Shown: positions 1 through 6,784 of the stretch, in pieces
How positions within the stretch are numbered: position 1 is the stretch's first letter
Layout of the letters: each line of letters begins with the position of its first letter
Source: Candidatus Gottesmanbacteria bacterium CG_4_10_14_0_8_um_filter_37_24
GTDB lineage: Bacteria > Patescibacteriota > Microgenomatia > 2-02-FULL-39-11
NCBI GenBank assembly: GCA_002785215.1
Contig: PFMK01000069.1
Coordinates: 2,047 to 13,993 of the forward strand
Length of the DNA stretch: 11,947 bases
Direction of reading: 5' to 3'
Notes under the pieces: model-generated
What the model saw: only the letters and a program-made list of their open reading frames with translations
What the model was told of the DNA's origin: nothing
The model's database searches: none
Program-made: the position numbers and the translations under genes

Positions 1-931
1 GTTCAGACGTCCCCGTAGCCTCGGGAGAAGGCTTAGCGACAATTTCCTCTGTCGGCATCACTTTCACCGCTTTAGTGGGTTCGATAGCGGATGTCGGCTG
101 GACGACCGGGGTTGTTGTCTGGCTAACTTGTTGTTGATCTGACTTGGGCTGGATTAATGCTTCTTTAGTCGTGCTAACTATCTCAACCTTGTTCATAGCC
201 CTGGCTGATATATATCCTGTCGTATAAAGCGGCCTATTGTTCATCAAAGGCACCAAGGCAAAGTAATAGGTCTTACCAGGCACCAGATATCCTACTTTGA
301 ATGATGTAACATTACCAATATTTAATGCTCCGTATTGGTATTTTCCCGGCATGGTTCCGTAAACCAGATGATAGTTATCAGCGCTATCCGCATGCTGCCA
401 GTTTAGGGTGACTTGACCAGCTTTTGGTCCTGACTTTGCCCACATTTTCTGCTTTCCAACTGAGGCTACTTTCTTCACCGGTTCACTCTGGACAGCAGGT
501 TTTACTGCAACTTCAGTTTTGGGGGTAACTTTGGCTATCACTTCGCCTCCCATTGCCCGGGCAGAAACTTCCTTGGAAAAAGGACTGGAAGAGCAGTCTC
601 TGGCCGCTGCCAAACTGAAATAATATTGCGCACCAGGGCTAAGATGTTTAACCGTATAAGAACGGGTGTTTGCTCCACCGATATTATCAGCTCCATATAT
701 ATATTTACCGCTTGTAGTTCCAAAAGCTACCGCATAACGGTTGGCATAAGGGGAGGCTTCCCAATATAATGTGACCTCTCCTGCGCGGGGACCGGACTTA
801 GCCCATACTTTACCGGGAGCTGTCGGTACCGGACCACCACAATCGGCTGCATTTACTCCGATAGGTCTTAATGCTGAAATGCTGGTAAGGATTAGTAATA
901 AGGAGAATAAGGAGAAAAGGTATTTCTTCAT
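1..931 (-). CDS. Secreted protein with two fibronectin type III repeats (C-terminus cut off by window edge)
   Basis: Reading leftward from the ATG at 931-929 the frame stays open to the window edge, giving 310 residues without a stop. Residues 1-28 are a signal peptide (MKKY, a Leu/Ile/Ser-rich core, then VNA before AD). Two fibronectin type III-like domains follow, at about 36-128 and 160-246. They are close copies: both begin with WAKSGP(R/K)AG, share a GKY(I/Q)YGA..NIG block and end with SARAM. Residues 129-158 and everything after about 248 are Pro/Thr/Lys/Val-rich linker, as expected of an extended extracellular stalk. The ATG is preceded by AGGA with a 5-nt gap, which fixes the start. 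FN3 domains in secreted bacterial proteins usually serve as adhesion or spacer modules. No catalytic domain is visible, but the missing C-terminus could hold a membrane anchor or an enzyme. The gene is divergent from the PBP gene. Confidence 0.85.
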   Translation of the reverse strand, partial: MKKYLFSLFSLLLILTSISALRPIGVNAADCGGPVPTAPGKVWAKSGPRAGEVTLYWEASPYANRYAVAFGTTSGKYIYGADNIGGANTRSYTVKHLSPGAQYYFSLAAARDCSSSPFSKEVSARAMGGEVIAKVTPKTEVAVKPAVQSEPVKKVASVGKQKMWAKSGPKAGQVTLNWQHADSADNYHLVYGTMPGKYQYGALNIGNVTSFKVGYLVPGKTYYFALVPLMNNRPLYTTGYISARAMNKVEIVSTTKEALIQPKSDQQQVSQTTTPVVQPTSAIEPTKAVKVMPTEEIVAKPSPEATGTSE

Positions 932-1381
932 AAGTATCCTAACTTTCTTACATTTTTCACTGTTTGTCAACCACTCATTTAACGTTTATTACTATATCTA
1001 TATATATATTTATATATCATTCCCCTTTTTATCCGCCTTCGCAGAAAACCACGAGTGTAAACTCGTGGATGAATGCGATATTGCGGATACCCTGAGCGAA
1101 TCCTGAGCTTGTCGAAGGAGAGTCGAAGGGTAATGCTTCGGCGGATTTCGCTCGCCGAAGAATTTGAGGATACCACGGGCGTAAGCCCGTGGAGCTTCAT
1201 ATTTATTTTTAACCCCTTTTTTCAAAATCCCTAAAAATACTCCCCTTTTCCTCAAAAAGTGGAATTGATATCTACTCTTAACCAATATATCATATACATA
1301 TGTTAATATATTAAACAACCTCTCATTTTAGCTAGTTTTATATATTGACAGCCTCGGTTCCATATGGTTTCCTTATTATAG
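932..1381. other. 450-bp divergent spacer between FN3 and PBP genes
   Basis: This spacer carries no credible gene. It holds an alternating A/T stretch at about 995-1018, the hairpin array at 1049-1192 (listed separately), a polypyrimidine/AT-rich stretch at 1200-1260, and a perfect 12-bp palindrome TTAATATATTAA at 1303-1314. TTGACA hexamers occur on the plus strand at 1345-1350 and on the minus strand at 970-965. Both point toward the flanking genes, but neither has a -10 hexamer at 16-18 bp. For the plus strand the nearest good candidate, TATTAT at 1374-1379, lies 23 bp away. The spacer must carry the promoters of both flanking genes, but I cannot fix them. Confidence 0.6.
1049..1192. repeat. 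Array of four hairpins, REP/BIME-like palindromic element
   Basis: Four stem-loops lie end to end. H1 at 1049-1068 is CCACGAGT / ACTCGTGG around a GTAA loop. H2 at 1090-1130 is a nested pair in which CCCTGAG faces CGAAGGG and, inside it, TCCTGAG faces CGAAGGA. H3 at 1136-1160 is CTTCGGCG / CGCCGAAG around 9 nt. H4 at 1173-1192 is CCACGGGC / GCCCGTGG around GTAA. H1 and H4 have the same 8-bp stem and GTAA tetraloop and differ at two positions that are compensated on the other arm. Inverted, GC-rich units in a spacer resemble REP elements mobilised by RAYT transposases; no such transposase is in the window. Confidence 0.7.
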
Positions 1382-4003
1382 ATGGTATTAAGAAACCTAT
1401 TTCATTTTAATTTCAGCAAAACAAAAAAACGCAAAAATAAAAAGGCGGTTATGAAAACCATTGGGCAAAAGCACCCAAAAAAGCATCTTTTCCGGAAAAA
1501 GGAAAGTCATAAAAAATATTCGGCAAAAAATACAAAAAATATAAGTAAATTAGAAAGTAAAAGAAAGAATACTTCCTCCACCCATATTTTTTCGGATGCT
1601 TTATTCCACCTCAGGCTGGTACGTATAATAGGTCTTGGAAATTACGCAAAGCTCTATCCCTCATCACTCATCAGTCTGATAACCAAAAGGCCAACTATAC
1701 CGGCATTTTCTTTCCGTCTGCAAAAATCAAGAAGAATAAAACTCAGAAAAGCGTTTATCAAAAAAATAAATAAGAACTTTCATATCCTTTTCTCCCATAA
1801 AAGGAAGAAAAAACAAAACAAAAGCTACCTTAAATCCAAAAAACCAAAGACAGCAGGTTTGTCCTTCAGATTCCAACTGCCTCATTTCCATCCTTGGGTA
1901 AAAAGAATAGCCCTCGCCGGTACAGTTCTGGGATTAGTCGCAGTATCGGCATTTTATTGGTTTGTCTTTAAAGATCTTCCCAGTCCGTCGATTCTCGCTA
2001 CAGTAGATTCCCCGCAAACCACCATCATCCGGGATAGAAATGGCCAAATTCTATATCGGGTCTATAAAAGCGCAAACCGCACCTGGCTCGCCTGGGATAA
2101 CATACCTGAAAATGTAAAAAAAGCTACCGTAGCGATAGAAGATGCCGAGTTTTACCATCATTTTGGAGTTTCACCCAAAGCGATATTACGGGCTTTTGTC
2201 TACAACCTGCAACAGCAACACATCAATGGGTTTCAAGGCGGATCCACAATCACCCAGCAACTGGTGAAAAACCGCCTGCTTGATTCCAGCAAGACTTACA
2301 CCAGGAAATTAAAAGAGGTTGTCCTTGCCATCTGGACCGAAAGGCTTTATTCCAAACAGGACATACTCACTTTTTATTTGAATGAGGTGGGTTATGGAGG
2401 TCCGGCTTATGGCATCGAGGCCGCCGCGCAGATGTATTTCGGCAAACCAGCCGGCAATCTCACTTTAGCAGAAGCGGCATTTCTATCCGGACTTCCTGCC
2501 GCACCCACTTCATTCTCTCCTTTTGGAGCCAATCCGGATCTGGCCACAAACAGGCAAAACCAGGTTCTCGAGCGGATGCTCAAGTTGAAGATGATTTCAG
2601 AAACAGAATATCAGGAAGCTCTAAATCAAAAACTTGCTTTTGCACCGCAAAAGATAGATCTTCTGGCTCCGCATTTTGTCATGTACATCAAAGACCAGTT
2701 GGTACAAAAACTGGGTGAGGCCAGAGTCACTGAAGGAGGATTGGACGTCACTACCACCCTGGACCTTTCCATCCAACAAAAAGCAGAAGAAATCGTCAAA
2801 AGGCAGATCACTGAGATAAAAGGCGTATTTAATATCCATAACGCAGGTACCCTGGTTACCGATCCTGCTACCGGGGAAATTCTGGCCATGGTAGGTTCTG
2901 TAGACTATTTTGATATTACAAATAAAGGCTATGTCAATGTCACCACCGCTTTGAGACAACCCGGATCATCCATAAAACCCGTCAATTATGCTTATGCTTT
3001 TGACCACGGATTCTCACCCAGCAGCCGCATAGAAGATGCACCGGTGGTTTATACCGCTCCGGGGAGCAAAGAGAAATACGCTCCGGTAAATTATGACGGA
3101 AAATTTCACGGTTCAGTCACTCTCAGGTCAGCTTTAGCTAATTCCTACAATATCCCGGCTGTGAAACTTCTGAACAGTTATGGGGTAAACAAGATGATTG
3201 AACTGGGTAAAGCCATGGGAATAAGGAGCTGGAACAATATTCCCCCTATCGGCCTATCTCTCACCCTTGGCGGTGCTGAAGTTACCATGCTTGATATGGC
3301 CAGAGCTTACCAAACTATAGCCAATTACGGCAAGCTAAAGGACCTGGCAGGTGTTAAGGAAATCAGGGATAACCGCGGCCATGATATTACCGATCAGTAT
3401 TATGAATCTGACAAAAAAAATCCGGCCATGGTAGACAAAGTACAGGCTGAAGAAAACCAGCAGGTAATTTCTCCGCTTGCCTCTTACTGGCTTATTGAAA
3501 TCCTGGCAGACAACGCAGCCAGAATGCCGGCTTTCGGCAATTATGCCAAATTATCCGTGCCAAACCATAAAATTGCTGTCAAAACCGGAACTTCCAATAA
3601 TTTCAGGGATAACTGGACCATAGGCTTTTCACCGGAGTATTTGGTAGCTACCTGGGTAGGCAATAATGACGGAAGTTTTATGAATAAAAATCTGGTCTCC
3701 GGTATCACCGGGGCGGCCCCAATCTGGTATGAGATCATGAGCAACCTTCTTGCCGATAAACCACCAAAAGACTTCCCTACCCCAAGCGGGCTTATACCTG
3801 TGACGATCTGCGCGGTCAACGGTCTTTTGACTTGTCCCAACTGTCCACAGGAAAAAACAGAGTATTTTACGGCGGATAAAGTACCTACCCAGAAATGTTA
3901 TTTCAGACCAGCTTCCGAATGTGAAGAAGCCAAAAAACAGGCGGAAGGAAAGAGCGATGAGGAAAGGAAACCGCTTCTTTCGGGCTGCTGGAGCGGGAAT
4001 TAG
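1382..4003 (+). CDS. pbp1A: Class A penicillin-binding protein (GT51 glycosyltransferase + transpeptidase)
   Basis: Bifunctional peptidoglycan synthase that polymerises lipid II into glycan strands and cross-links the stem peptides outside the membrane. Residues 1-175 form a very Lys/Arg-rich cytoplasmic tail, followed by one membrane anchor at about 176-196. GT51 motifs: EDAEFYHHFG (catalytic Glu253), GGSTITQQLVKN (286-297), RKLKE (308-312) and the ILTFYLNEVGYGG block (328-340). The transpeptidase has SSIK (nucleophile Ser529), SYN (588-590) and KTGT (734-737), so every catalytic signature is intact. The C-terminal 65 residues contain six Cys, beginning TICAVNGLLTCPNC. Start choice is uncertain. 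ATG 1382 has no Shine-Dalgarno, whereas the in-frame ATG at 1451 (codon 24) follows AAGGCGG. A possible -10 (TATTAT, 1374-1379) would start the RNA at about 1386, which would also favour 1451. The gene stands alone on its strand, followed by heptad repeats. Confidence 0.95.
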   Translation: MVLRNLFHFNFSKTKKRKNKKAVMKTIGQKHPKKHLFRKKESHKKYSAKNTKNISKLESKRKNTSSTHIFSDALFHLRLVRIIGLGNYAKLYPSSLISLITKRPTIPAFSFRLQKSRRIKLRKAFIKKINKNFHILFSHKRKKKQNKSYLKSKKPKTAGLSFRFQLPHFHPWVKRIALAGTVLGLVAVSAFYWFVFKDLPSPSILATVDSPQTTIIRDRNGQILYRVYKSANRTWLAWDNIPENVKKATVAIEDAEFYHHFGVSPKAILRAFVYNLQQQHINGFQGGSTITQQLVKNRLLDSSKTYTRKLKEVVLAIWTERLYSKQDILTFYLNEVGYGGPAYGIEAAAQMYFGKPAGNLTLAEAAFLSGLPAAPTSFSPFGANPDLATNRQNQVLERMLKLKMISETEYQEALNQKLAFAPQKIDLLAPHFVMYIKDQLVQKLGEARVTEGGLDVTTTLDLSIQQKAEEIVKRQITEIKGVFNIHNAGTLVTDPATGEILAMVGSVDYFDITNKGYVNVTTALRQPGSSIKPVNYAYAFDHGFSPSSRIEDAPVVYTAPGSKEKYAPVNYDGKFHGSVTLRSALANSYNIPAVKLLNSYGVNKMIELGKAMGIRSWNNIPPIGLSLTLGGAEVTMLDMARAYQTIANYGKLKDLAGVKEIRDNRGHDITDQYYESDKKNPAMVDKVQAEENQQVISPLASYWLIEILADNAARMPAFGNYAKLSVPNHKIAVKTGTSNNFRDNWTIGFSPEYLVATWVGNNDGSFMNKNLVSGITGAAPIWYEIMSNLLADKPPKDFPTPSGLIPVTICAVNGLLTCPNCPQEKTEYFTADKVPTQKCYFRPASECEEAKKQAEGKSDEERKPLLSGCWSGN

Positions 4004-4022
4004 GATAGGAAACGGATAATGG

Positions 4023-4183
4023 TTATTGGTTCATGGTTATTTGTTATTGGTAGATAGTTCATTGTTCATGGTTAATAATAGATAGAAAACAGGAATCAAT
4101 GAATAGTTAACAGAGAACATTGAGCATTAAGCAGAGAACAGGAAACATTCAACATTTAACAAAAAACAAAGAGTATTAATGAA
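4023..4183. repeat. Degenerate heptameric (7-bp) tandem repeat, copy A
   Basis: Starting at 4023 the sequence divides cleanly into about 23 consecutive 7-mers. The first nine are variants of TTATTGG / TTCATGG / TAGATAG. The rest drift to a consensus like NNAACAN (for example TTAACAG, AGAACAT, AGAACAG, TCAACAT). CAGAGAACA occurs twice, 21 bp (three heptads) apart. It follows the PBP stop after 19 bp. A 19-bp core, TTGTTATTGGTAGATAGTT (4041-4059), recurs exactly but inverted at 5686-5704. No gene is present between 4004 and 4284. Confidence 0.75.
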
Positions 4184-4260
4184 TTAGAATAAGAAGGAAC
4201 TACTTCATCTTTGGAGGAGAAAAAGATCTATTTTCTACTCGATTATCACAAATTAACTCA

Positions 4261-4279
4261 TGAAATTATCGTAATTTCA
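4261..4279. terminator. Short perfect hairpin just past the 76-residue gene, possible weak terminator
   Basis: TGAAATTA and TAATTTCA form a perfect 8-bp stem around a TCG loop, beginning 6 bp beyond the stop of the minus-strand small gene. The stem is AT-rich and has no T-run on the minus strand, so a terminator role is only a guess. It could equally be a binding site. Confidence 0.25.
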
Positions 4280-4284
4280 GATAT

Positions 4285-4515
4285 CTAAAGCGGAGCTACC
4301 CAATCTCCGTAACCCGGTGCTCCCCGACGCAAAGGACCTGTTGGAGGATCATCTTTCTCCCTCCTAACCGCAGCCAAGGCTTCTGCCGGACTAACAAGTG
4401 ATCTTAAAGCCATTCCCTCTGGGGATAAATCAGTAGGAAATGGTGGTCTACCTCCCGGTTCCACTTCCCATTCGATTATCTCTCCATTTGGTAACTTGCC
4501 TGATCCTTTTGCCAT
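4285..4515 (-). CDS. Hypothetical 76-residue Gly/Pro-rich soluble protein
   Basis: I do not recognise this family. The ORF runs from ATG 4515-4513 to TAG 4287-4285. The protein has 76 residues, no signal peptide and no membrane segment. It starts MAKGSGKLPNGEIIEWEVEP, carries a Pro/Gly-rich block (GGRPPFP at about 21-27), a short helix-like Ala/Glu/Arg segment (about 43-54), and ends in a Pro/Gly/Arg-rich tail closing with GYGDWVAPL. Support for a real gene comes from balanced codon use, a higher G+C than its surroundings, no overlapping better ORF, and a reasonable minus-strand promoter at 4691-4662. Support for translation is weak, since only a GGGGTG sits about 10 nt before the ATG. It is oriented away from the transglycosylase gene. 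The long leader between promoter and ATG contains the palindromic element at 4548-4620. Confidence 0.5.
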   Translation of the reverse strand: MAKGSGKLPNGEIIEWEVEPGGRPPFPTDLSPEGMALRSLVSPAEALAAVRREKDDPPTGPLRRGAPGYGDWVAPL

Positions 4516-4547
4516 AAATTTTTTTCACCCCGCTTTCTTTTGCTATA

Positions 4548-4620
4548 CCCATCTTACTCTGGTTTGCAATCCCAATTTAATCGGGACTGATTAGACCTCC
4601 GATCTGGAGGTTTAGATGGG
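4548..4620. repeat. Nested palindromic element, copy 1
   Basis: Outer arms CCCATCT (4548-4554) and AGATGGG (4614-4620) pair perfectly. Inside are an imperfect hairpin, ATCCCAATTTAATCGGGA (4569-4586), and a perfect ACCTCC / GGAGGT stem (4595-4611). The same outer arms and the same ATCCC..TAATCGGGA core recur at 9308-9351, where the third hairpin is missing. It lies in the leader of the small minus-strand gene. Confidence 0.65.
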
Positions 4621-4661
4621 GCTATGCTGGAAAAACTTATTTCAAACCTGAGTTTTTTCAG

Positions 4662-4691
4662 TATATACCGTTCGTAAATGAATTTGCTCAA
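4662..4691 (-). promoter_or_regulatory. Candidate sigma70-type promoter for the 76-residue gene
   Basis: On the minus strand TTGAGC (4691-4686) is separated by 18 bp from TATATA (4667-4662). That would start an RNA near 4655, about 140 nt before the ATG at 4515. The match is moderate and rests on hexamers alone. Confidence 0.35.
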
Positions 4692-4774
4692 GCATACCCT
4701 TTTTACTATGAAAGTTCTCTGCTTGCAAGTATGATATGCAATCAACTCGGAATAATTTATACATTGTAGCTAAC

Positions 4775-4803
4775 TTGCTAAAAGTCCTATAGTGTGGTAT
4801 GAT
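4775..4803 (+). promoter_or_regulatory. Sigma70-type promoter with extended -10 for the lytic transglycosylase
   Basis: TTGCTA (4775-4780), an exact 17-bp spacer, then TATGAT (4798-4803) preceded by TGG, an extended -10 TGn motif. The predicted start of transcription is near 4810, giving a leader of about 87 nt that includes the hairpin at 4846-4867. It is the best-formed promoter in the window. Confidence 0.6.
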
Positions 4804-4845
4804 TATATACTTTTATATATTTCAGTCTAAGTTTTTCCAAAATTA

Positions 4846-4873
4846 TCTTAAACCTATAGGTTTAAGATTTTTT
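4846..4873 (+). terminator. Intrinsic-terminator-like hairpin inside the transglycosylase leader (candidate attenuator)
   Basis: A perfect 22-bp palindrome (half-site TCTTAAACCTA, 4846-4856; mirrored to 4867) is followed directly by six T. It lies between the promoter (4775-4803) and the Shine-Dalgarno AGGAG (4885-4889), so any read-through to the gene must pass it. No plus-strand gene lies upstream for it to terminate. The stem is AT-rich with four G/C pairs, so its strength is uncertain. Confidence 0.5.
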
Positions 4874-4896
4874 ATTGGTTGAACAGGAGAAAAAAT

Positions 4897-5520
4897 ATGA
4901 AGAAACAAATTTGTTTTACATTGATTTTTGCTTATCTGATTCTTGCCTGTCCGGTGAGGATTTACGCCAGTAAAGACAAGATTCCGGATATTGTGGAAAA
5001 AAAGGATATTCCCGCACTTTCCTATAATCCGGAAACTGATAAACCTACAGATAAGCTTGTTCCCATCCCTACTCCCACGCCTTATGTCGATCTGAAAATC
5101 AAGCTTTTTACTGATATACGTTCCTGGACCAAATACGTACACAAAGACCTCATTTCCCAAACGGCCAAGAAATACGATCTGGACCCGCAGGTGATCTATG
5201 CCACTATCATGACTGAATCGGAAGGCAATCCTTATGCTTTCCGGTATGAACCGAAAATCAAGGATGCCAGCCTGGGGTTGGGACAAATCCTTATCAGTAC
5301 AGCCAAACTTCTCGGTTTCAAGGGTCATCCCAAGGAGCTTTATAAACCTGGAGTAGCAATTGACCTTATCGGTAAATATCACAGGCTTATGCTGGATAAA
5401 TACGGTACTCTCTCCCCAACCCAGCTTGCCACGGCCTACAATACCGGTTCTCCTTACAAACATCCAGTCAAAAACCACCTTTTCCGATTTGACAAGTGGT
5501 ACAACGAGGATTCCACCTAA
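4897..5520 (+). CDS. Secreted lytic transglycosylase (SLT/goose-lysozyme-like fold)
   Basis: Cleaves the glycan strands of peptidoglycan to leave 1,6-anhydro-muramyl ends; acts outside the membrane in wall remodelling. The ATG at 4897 is chosen because AGGAG lies 7 nt upstream; a TTG at 4879 in the same frame would precede the Shine-Dalgarno and is rejected. The protein has 207 residues. The signal peptide is about 1-24 (ending RIYA before SK); ILAC at 15-18 is a poor lipobox, so a free secreted protein is likelier than a lipoprotein. A Pro/Thr linker at about 50-62 is followed by the SLT domain from about 84: IMTESEGNP with catalytic Glu107, GLGQI (127-131, the usual GLMQI) and AYNTG (180-184, the usual AYNAG). 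All three hallmark motifs are intact. The gene is monocistronic, with its own promoter and a hairpin in its leader. Confidence 0.9.
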   Translation: MKKQICFTLIFAYLILACPVRIYASKDKIPDIVEKKDIPALSYNPETDKPTDKLVPIPTPTPYVDLKIKLFTDIRSWTKYVHKDLISQTAKKYDLDPQVIYATIMTESEGNPYAFRYEPKIKDASLGLGQILISTAKLLGFKGHPKELYKPGVAIDLIGKYHRLMLDKYGTLSPTQLATAYNTGSPYKHPVKNHLFRFDKWYNEDST

Positions 5521-5665
5521 ATTGTCGGAGGAGGATCAAAAGAGTACAAAATGACAATATGGCCGTTGGTGAAATGAGTACTATTTGGCAACTTAAGATT
5601 ACTAAAATCAGTTCTAAATTTTATAGTTTTATCTTATCATTGCGCTCTGATCACTGTTTCTTTTT

Positions 5666-5749
5666 TCTATCTACTATCAACCACTAACTATCTACCAATA
5701 ACAATTAACTAAGAACCATGCACCATGAACTATTCATGTACTCTGTTTC
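5666..5749. repeat. Degenerate heptameric tandem repeat, copy B (inverted relative to copy A)
   Basis: Twelve consecutive 7-mers with consensus AC(C/T)ATNN: for example ACTATCA, ACCACTA, ACTATCT, ACCAATA, ACCATGC, ACCATGA. Read on the minus strand they match copy A (TCATGGT, TATTGGT, AGATAGT), with a 19-bp exact match to 4041-4059. The element sits between the convergent 3' ends of the transglycosylase and MBL genes. The rest of that spacer (5521-5665) holds no recognisable gene or terminator. Confidence 0.75.
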
Positions 5750-5754
5750 CCGTC

Positions 5755-6672
5755 TCATTTCACCCACCACTTCTGTCCGTCACTCACCACCTCAATATCT
5801 CCCCGTTCATCTGTCCTGAAAAACTGTATCGATCTATTAACTAACATATCAATCGTCTCCTTGGCCGGATGACCATAGCTATTCTTCCCCACAGATATTA
5901 CTGCTGTTTTTGGCCTTATAACATCCAATAAATCAGGCAGGATTGCTGTCCTGGCGCCGTGATGAGGGATTTTGACCAGATTCACGACCGGCAAATGACT
6001 ACCCTCCATGATTTCCGACTGTATCCGGATGTCCCCATCTCCGGTAAAAAGAGAAGTGAAACTACCATATTTCAGTAACAAATAATACGAGAAATCGTTG
6101 ACATTAGAATATACTTCTGCCCCCAACACACGGCTCTCGGGGTTTTGGTAAACAAACTGGTCATAACTCAGATATTTCCCGTTTCCAAGCTGTTTGGCCA
6201 CCCAATTTCTATCCGGCCACAATACGGAAAAAGTCGTATTTTGAAAGTTAAAACCATCCCCCTTGTACAAGTGTTTTACTTCAATATTCTTATTTCTTAT
6301 GTTTGTAAGAAGATCAGAATAGCCATTGGTTGAATTGGCCTCATCTCCTAGGATGAAATGTTTTACTTTATATCTGGAAACCACAGAGATTAGCCCCTGC
6401 AGATGGTCTTTCTGCGGATGAGTCAGCATGACCACATCTATTGTCCTATCATAGAAAGGCATATGTTTCCCCAAACAGGCAAGCACTTTGTCATTTGGCC
6501 CTCCGTCTATGAGCATGTCCTGGTTTGAAGGCGCCCTGATGTACACAGCATCTCCCTGTCCCACGTCACAAAAAACTATATGAAGATTTTCATCGGGAAG
6601 GGAGAAAAGAAAAGAAAAAAACAAAACTAAACCAAAAACCGCTCCTATTATGAAGTATTTTTTCGATAGCAT
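5755..6672 (-). CDS. ComEC-type metallo-beta-lactamase-fold protein, separate from the channel domain
   Basis: This is the C-terminal MBL domain of ComEC/Rec2 as a stand-alone 305-residue protein. Residues 6-24 form a single membrane anchor and place the domain outside the membrane. The hallmark FCDVGQGDA is at 34-42, the metal motif at HPQKDH (85-90), FTGDGD at 209-214, IPHHG at 235-239 and SVGKNSYGHP at 260-269. In ComEC this domain is thought to degrade the non-transported DNA strand, so a nuclease role is inferred. The third position of the metal motif is Gln, where His or Asp is usual, so metal binding may be altered. It lies 112 bp downstream of the comEC channel gene, the order found inside fused ComEC. 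No Shine-Dalgarno precedes the ATG; TATATT at 6687-6682 would allow a near-leaderless start. Alternative: a generic secreted MBL hydrolase. Confidence 0.85.
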   Translation of the reverse strand: MLSKKYFIIGAVFGLVLFFSFLFSLPDENLHIVFCDVGQGDAVYIRAPSNQDMLIDGGPNDKVLACLGKHMPFYDRTIDVVMLTHPQKDHLQGLISVVSRYKVKHFILGDEANSTNGYSDLLTNIRNKNIEVKHLYKGDGFNFQNTTFSVLWPDRNWVAKQLGNGKYLSYDQFVYQNPESRVLGAEVYSNVNDFSYYLLLKYGSFTSLFTGDGDIRIQSEIMEGSHLPVVNLVKIPHHGARTAILPDLLDVIRPKTAVISVGKNSYGHPAKETIDMLVNRSIQFFRTDERGDIEVVSDGQKWWVK

Positions 6673-6727
6673 AGTGTAATTAATATATATTTCCGGTTTT
6701 AAGCTTTAAGTTGTGGTTTTGACATTT

Positions 6728-6769
6728 CCCGCCTGCACTTGCCTTCGGCGAAAGCTGATGGCGGGCAGG
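6728..6769. repeat. GC-rich palindromic element between comEC and MBL genes
   Basis: CCCGCC (6728-6733) pairs with GGCGGG (6760-6765), with a small GCC TTC GGC hairpin (6741-6749) inside. CCTGC (6732-6736) can alternatively pair with GCAGG (6765-6769). It is much richer in G+C than its surroundings. It could act as a processing or termination signal between the two genes, or be a dispersed repeat. Confidence 0.55.
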
Positions 6770-6784
6770 TGAGTTTTGAGTTAT

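Noticed and set aside
979..1318. Overlapping minus-strand ORFs in the divergent spacer
   Set aside because: They translate the hairpin array and the AT-rich stretch, have no Shine-Dalgarno and no plausible protein character.
1345..1379. TTGACA ... TATTAT as the PBP promoter
   Set aside because: The hexamers are 23 bp apart, too far for a standard sigma70 promoter, so it is kept only as a remark.
4023..4183. CRISPR array
   Set aside because: Units are 7 bp, degenerate and contiguous, with no constant repeat or spacer and no cas gene.
4213..4219. Strong GGAGGAG sequence resembling a ribosome binding site
   Set aside because: No start codon lies at a usable distance; the nearest ATG (4260) opens a four-codon frame.
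4554..4745. 63-codon minus-strand ORF upstream of the small gene
   Set aside because: Its second half is a translation of the palindromic element, and the region is better explained as promoter plus leader.
4843..5478. 211-codon minus-strand ORF
   Set aside because: It is antisense to the lytic transglycosylase, whose signal peptide, catalytic motifs and Shine-Dalgarno are all clear.
5525..5575. GGAGGAGG followed by an ATG at 5550
   Set aside because: The ATG is about 15 nt beyond the purine run and its frame closes after 8 codons; it is probably chance just past the transglycosylase stop.
5755..5757. Alternative genetic code (TGA as glycine)
   Set aside because: TGA ends the MBL gene directly after a normal-length domain, and no gene needs an in-frame TGA.
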